Assembly: GCF_007655135.1 (NCBI RefSeq)
Contig: NC_045129.1
Span: forward strand, 4,154,001-4,218,000
DNA length: 64,000 nt
Reading direction: 5' to 3'
Origin: Punica granatum
Lineage: Eukaryota > Streptophyta > Magnoliopsida > Myrtales > Lythraceae
Below the pieces are notes generated by a model. It did no database searches, was not told where the DNA came from, and worked only from the letters and a program-made list of their open reading frames with translations. Shown here in pieces: positions 13,101 to 23,598 of the stretch. The first letter of the stretch is position 1. The number at the start of each line of letters is the position of its first letter. A program made the position numbers and the translations under genes.

Positions 13101-14156
13101 TTTAAAATAAAATAAATATTCATATTATTAAAAAAATTATGATAATTAAGATAAAAGTATGATGATTTTAAAGAAATATAACAATAGTATAAGAAAGTAT
13201 CTATATTTAATATTTCTTACTTCAAAATAAATATTTTATTTTAATAAGTACTTAAAAGTAGAGTTAAAAGAACAAAAAAGTGGTGGTGGCTTGGTTGGTA
13301 GTATGCTAATATGAAAAGATTACACAAACAACCAATTTTTACATTAAATAGGAAACCTATAAAAACCCATAGAACCGGCCGGGTTAATGAAATTTTGTTC
13401 CCGGTCCGACCGGTCGAACCGGCCGGTCCGGTCCGGTTCTGATAACAATGGTAAAAATGTCAATGTTCATTTAATTTTAGGGTAATTTTAAAAGTATTAA
13501 TACGTCAGTCCAATCTCCCAGTGTTTATGCTTAGCGATTGAATTTGAAGGGCTTATACAACTAATTCCAAATTCAAAAATAAATCAATGGCTTGAAACAT
13601 CACTTATTCCAAATAAATAAATAAATAAATCAAACATAGAAATTCGCAGCCAGCTTCAAAAGTCAATTAACTGGTGCCCGGATCAGCTTGGTGACACATT
13701 GATATAGGATTTTACGAATCTCTATCATAGTGGAGGCCCAGAAATTATGTCCTGCTTAGGAGATGAGATTGGAGTGGATTCAGATAATAATTTTGCAGTG
13801 AAAACAGAAAGAAATAACCCGTTCGTCTTTGATCAATTTACGAAGAATGCCACCCACAGAAACCTACTGACAAGAGGCACTGAGCAGGGACGGATCCAGA
13901 CATTTTGTCCAATAGTAAAAGTTGAAAGGACCTTTATATCGAAAAATGAAGGGAGGTGAATAATTTCACTGAAAAATTGATAAACTTGACACACTGTAAT
14001 AGAGATTTCATAATTATCTTTTAGTCCAAGTGGGGCGACCCCCGGGGACCCCGCGCGGTAAATCTACCCCTTGCACTGAGACGGGTGGTGGGGTTCGATG
14101 TCGGCCACCAACTGCCGTTATCTCCATCACCCTTCTCTTGTCGTTCCTTAAAATAC

Positions 14157-14194
<38 letters not shown>

Positions 14195-15092
14195 TGGAAG
14201 TTGTTTTGATTTCAGAAAAATTTCAAATACTATTCAGGGGTACATTGGTTGTTTTAGTTGGATATCCTAGTGATCTATTCCGGGGAAGGTCCAAACACAT
14301 GATTTGGATAACTTTAGCCTGATAGATGTAAAACCCCTTCAAATCTCGGGCAGAAATCTCATCCAATCTCGCTACCTCAAATGTAGCCTTAGGATACATA
14401 ATTCATTCTAATAAGAAACAGAAATGTCTAAATTAGCATACACCCATTCTATATATGTGATGATGGGCTACATAGTTTGGCAGCTCTCTCTTCTTGCGCT
14501 AGCTGTGCAACCTAGCTAGAATCACTAAAGATCAACCAAAACCTGAGACTTCATGCCACACATCCTATCTTTCTTGAAAGGAAGCTTGTCACAGATATCG
14601 ATTGTCAGGTTTTGACTGTTAAGTCGTGTACTTGATCAGCATGGATCTTGAGGAGGCATAACGAGTTGGAACAAGCTAATTTCCAGGAGATTAGTGCCAT
14701 TTTGGCGAGTGATTGGAAAGGGGTCGTTAGGGGCACCCACTTACCGGAAAGCCAATGATGCTGGTATATATGCTGCCATCTCGCTCGCTTCCCCTATGAG
14801 TTCATGTTACAATTGTCTCAAAATTTCATTTACTGCCATACAATGAAAATTATCGGGAAATACTCGCCTCGCTTCCAAATAGTTTATTAACCTAATTTCG
14901 TTCATATGATTATGGACTTCTGTCTGACATATATTTCACGGGAAAAAGAAGAAGAATCATCATCTAAAGATAGAGAGATAGAGAAAGAGGCTAACCTGGA
15001 TTGCTTGGGTCTTCCCCTAGAACCAGCATCCTATTAGCTGAGGATGTCCATACGACCACAAACCAGAATAACAAAAACTTCGATATTTCCAT
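7151..15092 (-). CDS. LRR-malectin receptor-like kinase, gene 1 (12 exons, 935 aa, intact)
   Basis: Plasma-membrane receptor Ser/Thr kinase of the LRR-I (LRR-MLD) class. Exons, 5' to 3' on the minus strand: 15092-14996, 12793-12262, 11091-10604, 10474-10339, 10256-10185, 9921-9850, 9692-9612, 9248-9073, 8787-8495, 8360-8171, 8077-7888, 7631-7151. All introns are GT-AG and phases match; the CDS is 2808 bp. The start gives a signal peptide ([15 protein letters not shown]). Malectin-like domain, about aa 33-372. The GDPCVP motif introduces three LRRs (about 418-492). Transmembrane helix about 525-545. Kinase from about 593, with IGEGAFGKV (611-619), Lys633, HRD (727-729), DFG (747-749) and GYLDPEYY. 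All catalytic residues are present, so an active RD kinase is expected. Intron 1 (2.2 kb) contains a hAT MITE. Ligand and pathway are unknown; Arabidopsis relatives (FRK1/SIRK, IOS1) act in immunity and senescence. Confidence 0.93.
13001..13450. mobile_element. hAT-type MITE, 450 bp, in intron 1 of gene 1
   Basis: The ends CAGTGTTATCAGAACCGG and (reverse complement of the right end) CATTGTTATCAGAACCGG are nearly perfect inverted repeats. An 8-bp duplication GTAAAAAT (12993-13000, 13451-13458) flanks it, and units 2 and 3 have one uninterrupted GTAAAAAT (29440-29447, 45435-45442). An 8-bp TSD and CA...TG ends define hAT. The ends are GC-rich (CCGG-type repeats) and the centre is AT-rich; there is no transposase. 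Confidence 0.93.
14154..14195. repeat. CATA/AT microsatellite in intron 1 of gene 1
   Basis: (CATA)n runs into (AT)n. The matching tracts in units 2 and 3 (30145-30190, 46141-46186) are identical to each other but differ here in repeat arrangement. Confidence 0.9.
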
Positions 15093-15310
15093 TTCCTTTC
15101 ACAAAGATCCACCAAGTGAGATACAGAGTTGGGAAAACTGAAATAATACTCTATGCCGGGGGGAGACTTGGTGTATTAAATATCAACGTGATGGACCCCA
15201 TTAATCCCACTGTATCACCATCTACTGTACCATTAACACGTGCCATCTTGTATCGCACATGAGTTTTTGTATGGTCAAGCGAATTACTCTAGAAATGGAA
15301 ATTGACCGTA
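15093..15310 (-). promoter_or_regulatory. Putative promoter of gene 1
   Basis: Upstream of the gene 1 start on the minus strand there is a TATA-like TATTTAATA at 15174-15182 (82 bp before the ATG), a G-box CACGTG at 15237-15242 and a W-box core TTGACC at 15302-15307 (plus strand). W-boxes bind WRKY factors and occur in promoters of related defence-induced kinases such as FRK1. Function here is inferred from motif presence only. Confidence 0.45.
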
Positions 15311-16118
15311 GTCACACATGTCCATAGTTAGCATCACCATGCACTATACTGTCAGGAATTTTCTTTGCATTCCAAAAATGTTTAGTCGCGTATGAGTTTT
15401 TACCATGTGCACCGCTAGATCTTTACCCGTGAGTATGCTGTATACCAACTCAGCTTCTACTTATCAAAAGGACAGGGAAAGAGACATTTTTGGTCCTATA
15501 ATTTTTACCTTCGGTCAATTTTGAAAAGTGCCGAATTAATCCTATACGTTTATTTCGTAAGGCAATTTTGGTCCATTTCACGACTTATAGGATAAAAAAT
15601 ATCTTTCTTTATCAAAACTCATAAGACCACATTTTAATTGAAAACCAACTAATATGACCAAAAATGTCTTTTTCAAAACTTATAGGACCGAAATTATCTT
15701 ATAGAGCAAACGTATAGAACTGATTCGGTAGTTTTAAAACTTATATGACCAAAATTTGCTGCATATCAAATTTGTAGGATCAAAAATATCTTTTTCCCCA
15801 AAAGGATGTGTGCTCGCCTAATCGGTTTGTGGTCAATCGACCTTAACATTCCCTGGGATATAGTCTGCTGAGGTACGAAAAAAAATAAGGATCTTCCAAG
15901 CATATGAGTGTCTATGGAAAAAGTTCACAAATTTGCGTTGGCAATTCTTTTATTAATATGTCCCTCCTAGATAGAAAGGAGGAATCTCCCCGACTTTGAG
16001 GATTAGTCCGTCCTATCGATCTTACGTTGGAAGCAGCAGAAGTGCAAAAATAAAAAATTGCCCCCAGCAAAGCATTTCTGTAGTGGTGGGTCTTATATCG
16101 GATTTGGAATATCTTTTT

Positions 16119-16203
16119 TCTCTCTCTCTCCACATATATATATATATATATGTATGCGTGCGAACGCGCGCGCGTATATATATGTATAGATATGTGTGTA
16201 TAT
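16119..16203. repeat. Compound CT/AT/GC microsatellite in the gene 1 upstream spacer
   Basis: (CT)n, (AT)n, a GCGCGCGCG stretch with Z-DNA-like alternation, then further AT-rich repeats. Orthologous tracts lie at 32115-32199 (same) and 48120-48221 (different lengths). Confidence 0.88.
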
Positions 16204-17181
16204 AGACAACTGGAGTGACATTGAGACAAATGTTTGGCTTAATTTTTCCCATCCACGTTTTATATATCTTCTTGATCTGAACTTACGCTCTCATTAATTA
16301 ACGGGAAGCCAGGAAGCAGTTGCAGCAACAAAAGGCATATGTTCTTCCAAAATACACAGTCCCAAAAAAATTGAATTATGTCGTAAATTAAGGGTCTAAT
16401 TAAGCTCTTGATCTTTCCCGCTACACGAATAACCTCGCGAAACCTTTTTTGTAATTAAAACACTCGGTCTCCCCTTCGTACTCGCCCATGGCTCAAACAG
16501 AATGGGGCACGCCATATTCGGATACTATGATCCCCTGCACATCAAAAAAGCAAGACCACGTACTTAGATTTATAAGAGACAGGTTATGACCACATATGTC
16601 ACTTTCCAAATCTCACATCAATTGTGTAAGGGGAAGATCTGTAATGCATATTTAAGACCTAATAATGATCTCATAGCTAGCATTACCTATTAACTTAAGT
16701 TATTAGGTTGGATGTGAACCCGGCCACCATAAACTTTTGATTTAAAAATCGATCCAACAATTTACAGGCCTGATTAAATTAATATGCTCATTCTTTCATT
16801 TGTTTTTCCAGGATCATTCGAAAAATCTCTTTCTCCTATATTTTCATCAAAAAGCTTTTTTTATTCTTTTTAAATTTTTGGTTAGTGGATTGTGGATAAT
16901 AAAATCAAAATTAGTCATTGGATAAAAAGTTTGATGTACAAAATTATTATATAATAATCTGGTGAAGATAAGTATGCCCAAATATGAATAGGAATCAGAG
17001 CTAGAGCATTTGCATGAGTGAAGGGTCTCTTAATGACCTTTCCTTTTCCACATCCATCAAATTCTTTCAATTCCTCTTTTTTCTACTTTTCTTTAAAGGG
17101 TATGGTAAAAGAAAGGACACAATTATTGGGGATGAAATGAACGGGGGCTTTGCTCTCATGTAGATGAATTATAAAATCTAC

Positions 17182-17318
17182 AAAAAAAAAAAAGCTTACA
17201 AGAATGTTTTTCCTTTTGCTTTCGGTCACAAGGGGCGCAATGAAATAGCAATTCCACCGAGTATTGAACCTGAAATCTCTTGATTAGACAAAAGCATACA
17301 TTGCTGCTCTACACCCCT
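17182..17318 (-). mobile_element. tRNA-derived SINE, family B (unit 2)
   Basis: On the minus strand: A-box-like TGTAGAGCAGCAATG, B-box AGGTTCAATACTCGG, body ending CTTGTGACCGAAAGC, and a run of 12 T at the 3' end, as in several plant SINE families. Body and tail differ from family A. Confidence 0.6.
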
Positions 17319-17561
17319 TTTTTGTAAGATTGTTTTTTTATTAGACTGCTTTTTTCTGATGCGTGCCTTGGTTGTACTCGTCCCGCTTTTTGTGGAAAAA
17401 GCGTGGTTTAGTGTTTTCTGGGATAATTCTTCATTTGCTCCTATTAATAATGAGAGAATTGCCAACACTAAAATGATTACATTCCCTCTTATTAGAATTA
17501 AACATAGAACGTAATGTTGTGTTGAAGCCACACTAATCAACAGGACCACATTCAACATCAA
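17226..17561 (-). other. Unassigned 111-aa open frame (copies at 33222-33557 and 49239-49622)
   Basis: The N-terminus is strongly hydrophobic (MMLNVVLLISVASTQ, then ILVLAILSLLIG), followed by a basic Ser/Thr/Lys-rich part (TSTTKARIRKKQ). The frame stays open in the diverged unit 4, where the end extends to 127 aa. The last third overlaps the antisense of nothing known but runs into the family B SINE, which argues against a true gene. No family is recognised. Confidence 0.2.
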
Positions 17562-18415
17562 ATCGAGAAGATAAGATCATCACTCAATAGTGGATCACGT
17601 TAATCATATCTTAACAAAATGCTCCGATTTTTAAGGGGATTTTCAAATGTTTCGGTGAAAGAAACTTAGCTACCATCTAGTGAAAGTTTCGGAGATCTCA
17701 TTTTCCAGCCAAGATTAGTGAACATAAACACTATTAGTTCAACATATAAATAAGGCAAGTGTACTTCTTAAGGTATGACCTAATCAATGATTGGCGCGTG
17801 TGGAAAGCTCAACTTTGTGTTTTAAGAGTACGATAGTTAACATTGAAATGTTTACGTTGCAGTCCGCATGAAGCTTCATGGAGAGATGGTCGACGTCCAG
17901 CACATCAATTTCCTAAACTAATTGAGTTAATTCTATGGTCAAATGAACTGCTCGGTTCCTAAACTCCAGCACATACCTGTGGCATGTCGCTTTCTTTCGC
18001 GTGGACAATGTCAATGGCTATATTTCAATTGTTCGAATCAACAGTAATTTGCAGGTAGGAAAAATAATTCTTGCATTGCTTTAAAATACCCAGACATAAC
18101 ATTATATAAACTCTGGAGGGGATTCCAATTTTGGGATTTTTTTTTTCCTTTTTTCGGAAACATGAATTCCCTGTTGTTGGGGATCGATCTTCTGACGAAC
18201 AGAGTTAACTTAAAACTTAAAAGGGGAAAAACGAGTAACCAGTGCAAATATATATCACAAAAAATTGATCTCACCAATTATCGAAAAGAAAAATATTCTT
18301 ACCAACATAGGTTGATTGAAGCAGTTTGGCAATTATTCAAATTGCGAATGGAGAAAATTCACGTTCTTTTCAATTACAAAGAAGGTCCAAAACCTAATAC
18401 AATAAAAGAGAAATA

Positions 18416-18518
18416 TTAAATACCTAATAAAGAGGCACATATAGTTCTACTAGGTATCGAACTTGTGACATTTAGCTTAACATGCGAGAATGTGCGCTAC
18501 TACATTACTCCCTCTTTT
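18416..18518 (-). mobile_element. tRNA-derived SINE, family A, second minus copy (unit 2)
   Basis: On the minus strand: A-box-like AATGTAGTAGCGC, B-box AAGTTCGATACCTAG close to the tRNA consensus GGTTCGANNCC, and tail CTCTTTATTAGGTATTTAA. Confidence 0.68.
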
Positions 18519-19568
18519 TAATAAATAAAAATAAAAATAAAACGGATCTTACGCCTTGCAAAGAGAATGGCCACAGAAGCTTCCAAAATTTTCTCAGCAG
18601 GTTAAAGCTGTAGACATCTATATCCCTCTTTGTATTTATTCAGGTATCCTGATGAATGGCATATCTTCAAGGGCGAGGACAGGAGGATGGGACTCTTTTA
18701 GCCTGAGAGCGAGACATCTTCTCGTCTGGACGATGTCGAGTTGAATAGGAATTACTATTAAAATATGTATCTGTAAAGCTTATGCACCAATTCACTCGCT
18801 TGTCGCTATTAGCTACATGAAAAGCTAAGTCGCAACAAATTGACCAGACATTACAAAATGACAAGTGGACCATGTTTTGCTGTAATTAATTTCCCCGTAG
18901 TGAATCTGGGCGCATGATATGGCTTTTGAATAGGAGATCCTTTTCTTCTTTTACAAGACATAATATGGTCAATTTTGTCGTGTTTACATTAGCGTTGAAC
19001 AGCATTGACATCGGTCTGTTCTTCGTTCCAATTTCTGTTACGTACTTTCAAGGAACGTGCAAAGGCAGCAAAAGTAGGAGGCAGTCCATATGGAACCAAC
19101 CCGAGGAGACATGCCAAAGGAAAACGAAGACTGTTTTACCGCGTGAAATTTTGTTCACCCGGTGGGAGCCTTAGAGCTCTTGAATTAGGCAGATCTAAAA
19201 AGCTCAGTCCGCTCTAATTTCCCAGTTATACTAATGAGATCGATCTAATCACTGTTACTTTTCTTGGGCCTTGTTGACATCTAATGCTCTACATTAATGA
19301 ACTGAAACAAAATACAAATGTTACAATTACTTATAGCGAAGTTTTAAGTTATCGGAAATTTATGGAAGCTGGCCCTTTTACTAACTCAAAAAATACTTCA
19401 TTTCGGACTATTGAAATAGTTATGCAACCTAGCCCCAAGAAATTTGAATATACAGATATCGATGGTGCTTTCTTGCATCAGGTAGAGAGTTGCAGTCAAC
19501 TTTCCAGGGATGTCATCTAAAAAGAATCGGTCGGTCTTATCTTGCTGCTTCCCATTCTCTGGCTTCTC

Positions 19569-19895
19569 TCAAACCCCATCTATGTCCCGACATTCCTTCA
19601 GCTCGGCTAGTAAATGGTTTATGTCGGGCCTTCGGATTGCAATTGTCGATGCACATTGCATTGCTATCTCCACCAATTCCCAGGCGAAGTTGACATTAAA
19701 CTCCCCATCTAGCCGCGAATCCACTATGCTTTGTATGTCATCATCTCTCTCGACGATCTGAGTTATCCAATGGAGTACATGCATGCTTTCACCTGCGCCT
19801 CTTACCACAGCCGGGTATCCAGTGATCAGCTCCAAGAGAATGACTCCGAAGCTATAACATCGCTTTTCCCGTTTAAGCTTCCCGATGAGTGAAAC
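19569..19895 (-). pseudogene. Receptor kinase C-lobe fragment, pseudogene (unit 2)
   Basis: A single exon-like block downstream of an acceptor at 19896-19897 encodes the end of a related receptor kinase: KSDV, then YSFGVILLELITGYP, then RRPDINHLLAELKEC and a stop at 19569. A missing base between the KSDV and YSFG codons shifts the frame, and no upstream kinase, LRR or malectin exons are present. The sequence is clearly distinct from exon 12 of genes 1-3, so it derives from a different family member. It is on the same strand as the intact genes, about 4.5 kb upstream of gene 1's start. Confidence 0.85.
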
Positions 19896-20097
19896 CTGAA
19901 TGGAATAGCTAGCCTTAGAGTCAAAGATATGGAAACAACTGTGAGGGGATACTTATTGGAACATCAAAGGGGATCTGATATTTCTTGCTGAAATCATCAA
20001 AAGAGCATTTTAAATAAAGCCCCATTGGCACTAATTTTCCAATTATACGAATGAGTTCTATCTCCTTATTAGTTCTTGGGTCTTAGTATAATCTAAA

Positions 20098-20636
20098 GTA
20101 GTTGAATACCCGTGCATTGCACGGAACTATACAAATAATCTCTTAATTATTTTGGTAGAGAAATATGTTATAAATATATACAGGAATTAAGAACTCATTC
20201 AAGAAAATTTACATGAAAAGAATATAATTGAATCAAAATATGTGAGCAAATATATCAATCAAAAGAAAATAAAAAATTCTCATACAAATGTGTGAAAAAA
20301 GAGCTGAATGAAAACATGCGAGCAAGTATGTCAACCATAGAAAATAATAATTTCTCTATGCAAAATAATTTTAATAAAGTGAATGAAGAGTAACTTGATG
20401 AATCCTTTTTGAAACGATGAAATTGACATAGATCGATAAGTGTTGTAGTGGATAAGCATGCAATATATATTAAGCTCCAATCTGTATATATTATTGCATA
20501 ATTTTTTTTAAAGAATATAAAAATTTTCTTAATTCATAAGTGATGATGTGGCAAAGTGAAAAGAGTTCTATTTTTTATTTTTGATAATGTGGTGGCTTCA
20601 AAATTATGCTCGTATTTTGTTTTAATATATACTAGA
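20098..20636 (-). mobile_element. Non-autonomous Helitron-like element (unit 2), about 539 bp
   Basis: On the minus strand the element begins TCTAGTATATATTAAAAC. It ends with the hairpin CCGTGCAATGCACGG followed by TATTCAACTAC and a host T. In unit 4 the same end reads CTAG, the canonical Helitron CTRR terminus, so CTAC here is a later change. It has no coding sequence. The 5' end is placed by resemblance to plant Helitron starts and is less certain. Confidence 0.55.
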
Positions 20637-22680
20637 CGAAAACCAGTGAGTTGAACTAGAAATGTTTCTAATTTTCTCAATTATAATATTATAGTGATAG
20701 TAATCATATTACATTGTCATAATTTAATTTGTGTTGGAAAGTATTGCTTTTATTCCGCCAAGGTGGCAACAAATAAGTTTAATATAGGCTGATTTCCCTC
20801 CATGACCTTGTATGGTTTAGGTTGGAACCATGTAATCTAAAGTATTATTTTAGAAAAGCAAAACAATTGGAAAGTATATATTTTAATTGGAAAAAAGAAG
20901 AAACATAATTTAAGAAATTAGCTTAGAAAAATAAGACTTATTTTATAACTTGCAGTTGAATATATATATATATATTGTTATTGATTATAAAAATAAAATA
21001 ATAAGAAATAATATAAGTTTGTGCAATATTTAATGGATAGTGTATGTTCAGAATTGTATATATTTTTAACTTAATATGTGCGATTTCTTATATATGATGT
21101 CTAGCGCAAAATAAAAATTTCCAAAACTAATATATTTATGTAGTGTCTCATTAATGTCAAAAAATTATTTGCAAAGCAGTTAAATATTAAAATAGGGAAT
21201 TTTTGGATTCTCAATAATTAAAAATGCAATAATTCTATAAAAATAATTATTTTGAATAAAATAATAAAAATAATTAATATGTAATTGTTCATATTATATT
21301 TCTCCATATGATACGGTTATCGATGGCGCAACAAAAATCCTAATGAAATTAAAATTGTTGACCAAAACTCCTAAAAAATATATATATAAAAAATTGGATC
21401 ATCTCTTGTATAAATAGTTATTTGAATGGAATGAGGTGTCCTTGGCCACGAAACCCTGTTTAGGCGATCACGAGCTGTTTTTAATAAGTTTTGGATTCCT
21501 ACACTTTATGTAAAATCTGGGCACATGTAGTGTAGTTTATCGATTATCAATATTACGGCAAATGACTGCTCATGATTTATGGAAGTAAGTTATACACGGA
21601 ACTACTTATAAAGCAATCTATGAAGGGTGTTCTTTTTCGTATCCAACTGGTGCTATTGATTGATTCGGTACCAATCAAACACAGAAATAAATGTCTTCAC
21701 CCAAGAAAAAAATATACCACGATATCAATTGATATTCTTATCATGGTCTTGAGATAAAAGCAAATTTTCTTCAATAGTGTTGTGTTACTTTCTTAAGCTT
21801 TTCAAAGGGGCACGTGTCCAATACTGATAAGATTATCAAGAGCAAGAACCTTCCAAAAGGAGACGAAGATTTTATTTTTCTCTGTCAATCTTAAAATAAA
21901 AAGTCAATCCCCAAATACCTTAAATCAAGCACTCACGTCCCTGTCAGACAATGGACTTATTAATGAGTACATGGTCAGCATACACTGTAGTTATAAATTC
22001 CGGGAGGCAAGTGCGTGCATCACATGCAAACCTATGTACATGTTCTCCTGTGATAGATGGAATGACGTCAGATATTTTAAATATCTTGTTATTGTAATCT
22101 ATAATACTAATGTGGATGCCGAACATTCCCATCCGACGACTAATTAATCAAGTCCCATGCGATTGATCTGCCAGATCCTTGGAACAATACAATAATTATG
22201 TTATCTAATTTGAACTCAGAGCAGAGGGAAAAAAAGAAAAAAGAAAAAGAAAAAGAAAAAGAAAAAGGAACGTGCCTAACCACGAACCTAGTAAAGTGAA
22301 AAAGAAAGAAGACAAAGCAGTGACGGATGGCAGTTGATCCATCTTCGGTCCGATATATGCCTTACATGTTTTAGCCACATGATGAATTGGCGAGATGATT
22401 CAATTCAATACGCAACAAAAATCTTGGACAAAGAAAGGGTCAGCTTGGTGGTCGTTGTAACAAATTCAAAAAATAGTTCTATTTCTTGCAGTGTTTGGAG
22501 AAATTCCAAAAATATATATTAATCAACTTCTTATGAAGATTTCGAAAACAAAATAATTTCCCTCCCGATCGAAGAGGTAATTTTTTGCCACGAGCATGTA
22601 AGTATCAACGTTTACTTAATCAACAACCATTGACATTAACTATTGAGAAGTTTGTAATGGTGTAAATATCCACTTCCTAT
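20637..22680. other. AT-rich spacer (unit 2; same at 36633-38677)
   Basis: Very AT-rich to about 21420 with no coding frame of note. It is followed by sequence shared with unit 1 from position 1 on, and a purine tract of GAAAAA repeats at about 22229-22268. The region lies 3' of the receptor kinase gene. No gene is seen. Confidence 0.6.
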
Positions 22681-22783
22681 CAAAAGAGGATATAGCGTGG
22701 TAGCACACACTTTAACTGTTGACCTAGAAGCCGCAAATTTGATACCTAATAGGACTACTAGTGCCCATTTATTAGTTATTTAG
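22681..22783 (+). mobile_element. tRNA-derived SINE, family A, plus orientation (unit 2)
   Basis: Orthologous to 1208-1310; A-box-like TATAGCGTGGTAGC, B-box-like TTTGATACCTAA, tail TTTATTAGTTATTTAG. Confidence 0.6.
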
Positions 22784-22977
22784 GATTTCTCTTTCATTAT
22801 ACTAGACTTTGAGTCTTCTTTGTAATAACAAAAATAATATGCATTTCCCTACTTATAAAGAGGTATAATTTGTACATTTGACAAAGTATATTATTTTTTA
22901 TTCAAAATTAAATTAGTACTGATTGATTTATTTCAGTTACAAGGGAGGCCCGTGAGATTTGTATATTGAAATATAAA

Positions 22978-23077
22978 TTTTAAATATCTAATAAAGGGAC
23001 ACGGATAGTCCCACTGTATATCGAATCTAGAACTTCTTGATTATCAGATGAAAGATGCACCATTGAACTATTCCCTC
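22978..23077 (-). mobile_element. tRNA-derived SINE, family A, minus orientation (unit 2, uninterrupted)
   Basis: Uninterrupted version of 6598-6690. B-box-like AGATTCGATATAC, tail CCCTTTATTAGATATTTAA. It contains the empty target sites of both unit 1 insertions. Confidence 0.6.
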
Positions 23078-23598
23078 TCTTAATTAAGTTATTGTTGCTA
23101 CTGAAATTAGGATTCATTGACTTAGGTAAGTACAAGAAAGTTTTAAATTGATCTGTTTCAGACAAATTCAAGGAATTGGGAATTTTTGGCCAATCTTCCC
23201 ACTTTTTTTTTTTAAAAAAATTCTTGTGGGGCCTGAGCCCACAAAGCAAGGGGCTGGGGGAGTGGAGAGAGAGGACCGGTGGGTAAAGCAAGCGGCCACG
23301 AGCAACTTCCCTAAGTGTTTCTCGTCGATAATTTTGAACAGAACTTCTTGGGGATAATTAACCGAATGTCCAATCCTTACTATATGTAAAAGATCAAAAT
23401 GATTGTCGGAGTAAATCTTTTTCGGAAACTATGAGAAAAAAATATAAATCATTGCAATCAGATGAAAACTATATGAAGACTCTTAGATTGACTGACAATT
23501 TGACACACGTAACTGCAGATGAAATTAAAAGGCTTGTTTCTCAGGCTACGAGCAAAGTAAGAAGGACGAGAGCCAAAGGCAACAACGATAACAACAGT

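Larger units (their letters stand above)
1..14797. repeat. Tandem array unit 1 (older, diverged copy, left end outside window)
   Basis: Position 1 aligns with about 21618 in unit 2, and the alignment continues to the recent duplication breakpoint at 14798. The unit therefore lacks about its first 6.8 kb in this window. It carries receptor kinase gene 1. Relative to units 2 and 3 it has substitutions throughout, plus private insertions: a 28-bp C run, a Tourist-like MITE, a Ty1/copia element and a hAT MITE. Without these the unit is collinear with the other copies. Confidence 0.92.
15311..19568. other. Spacer between gene 1 and the kinase fragment (unit 2)
   Basis: No recognisable gene. It holds a compound microsatellite, a family B and a family A SINE, and several imperfect repeats of the phrase AGGACCAAAA/TTATAGGACC at about 15480-15790. 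The equivalents are 31306-35564 and 47311-51628. A 111-aa open frame is listed separately. Confidence 0.7.

Noticed and set aside
15912..16252. Overlapping open frames rich in YIYIY/HTYIY on both strands (also 31907-32247, 47910-48241)
   Set aside because: They arise from the AT/GC microsatellite, which is open in many frames; no other coding sign.
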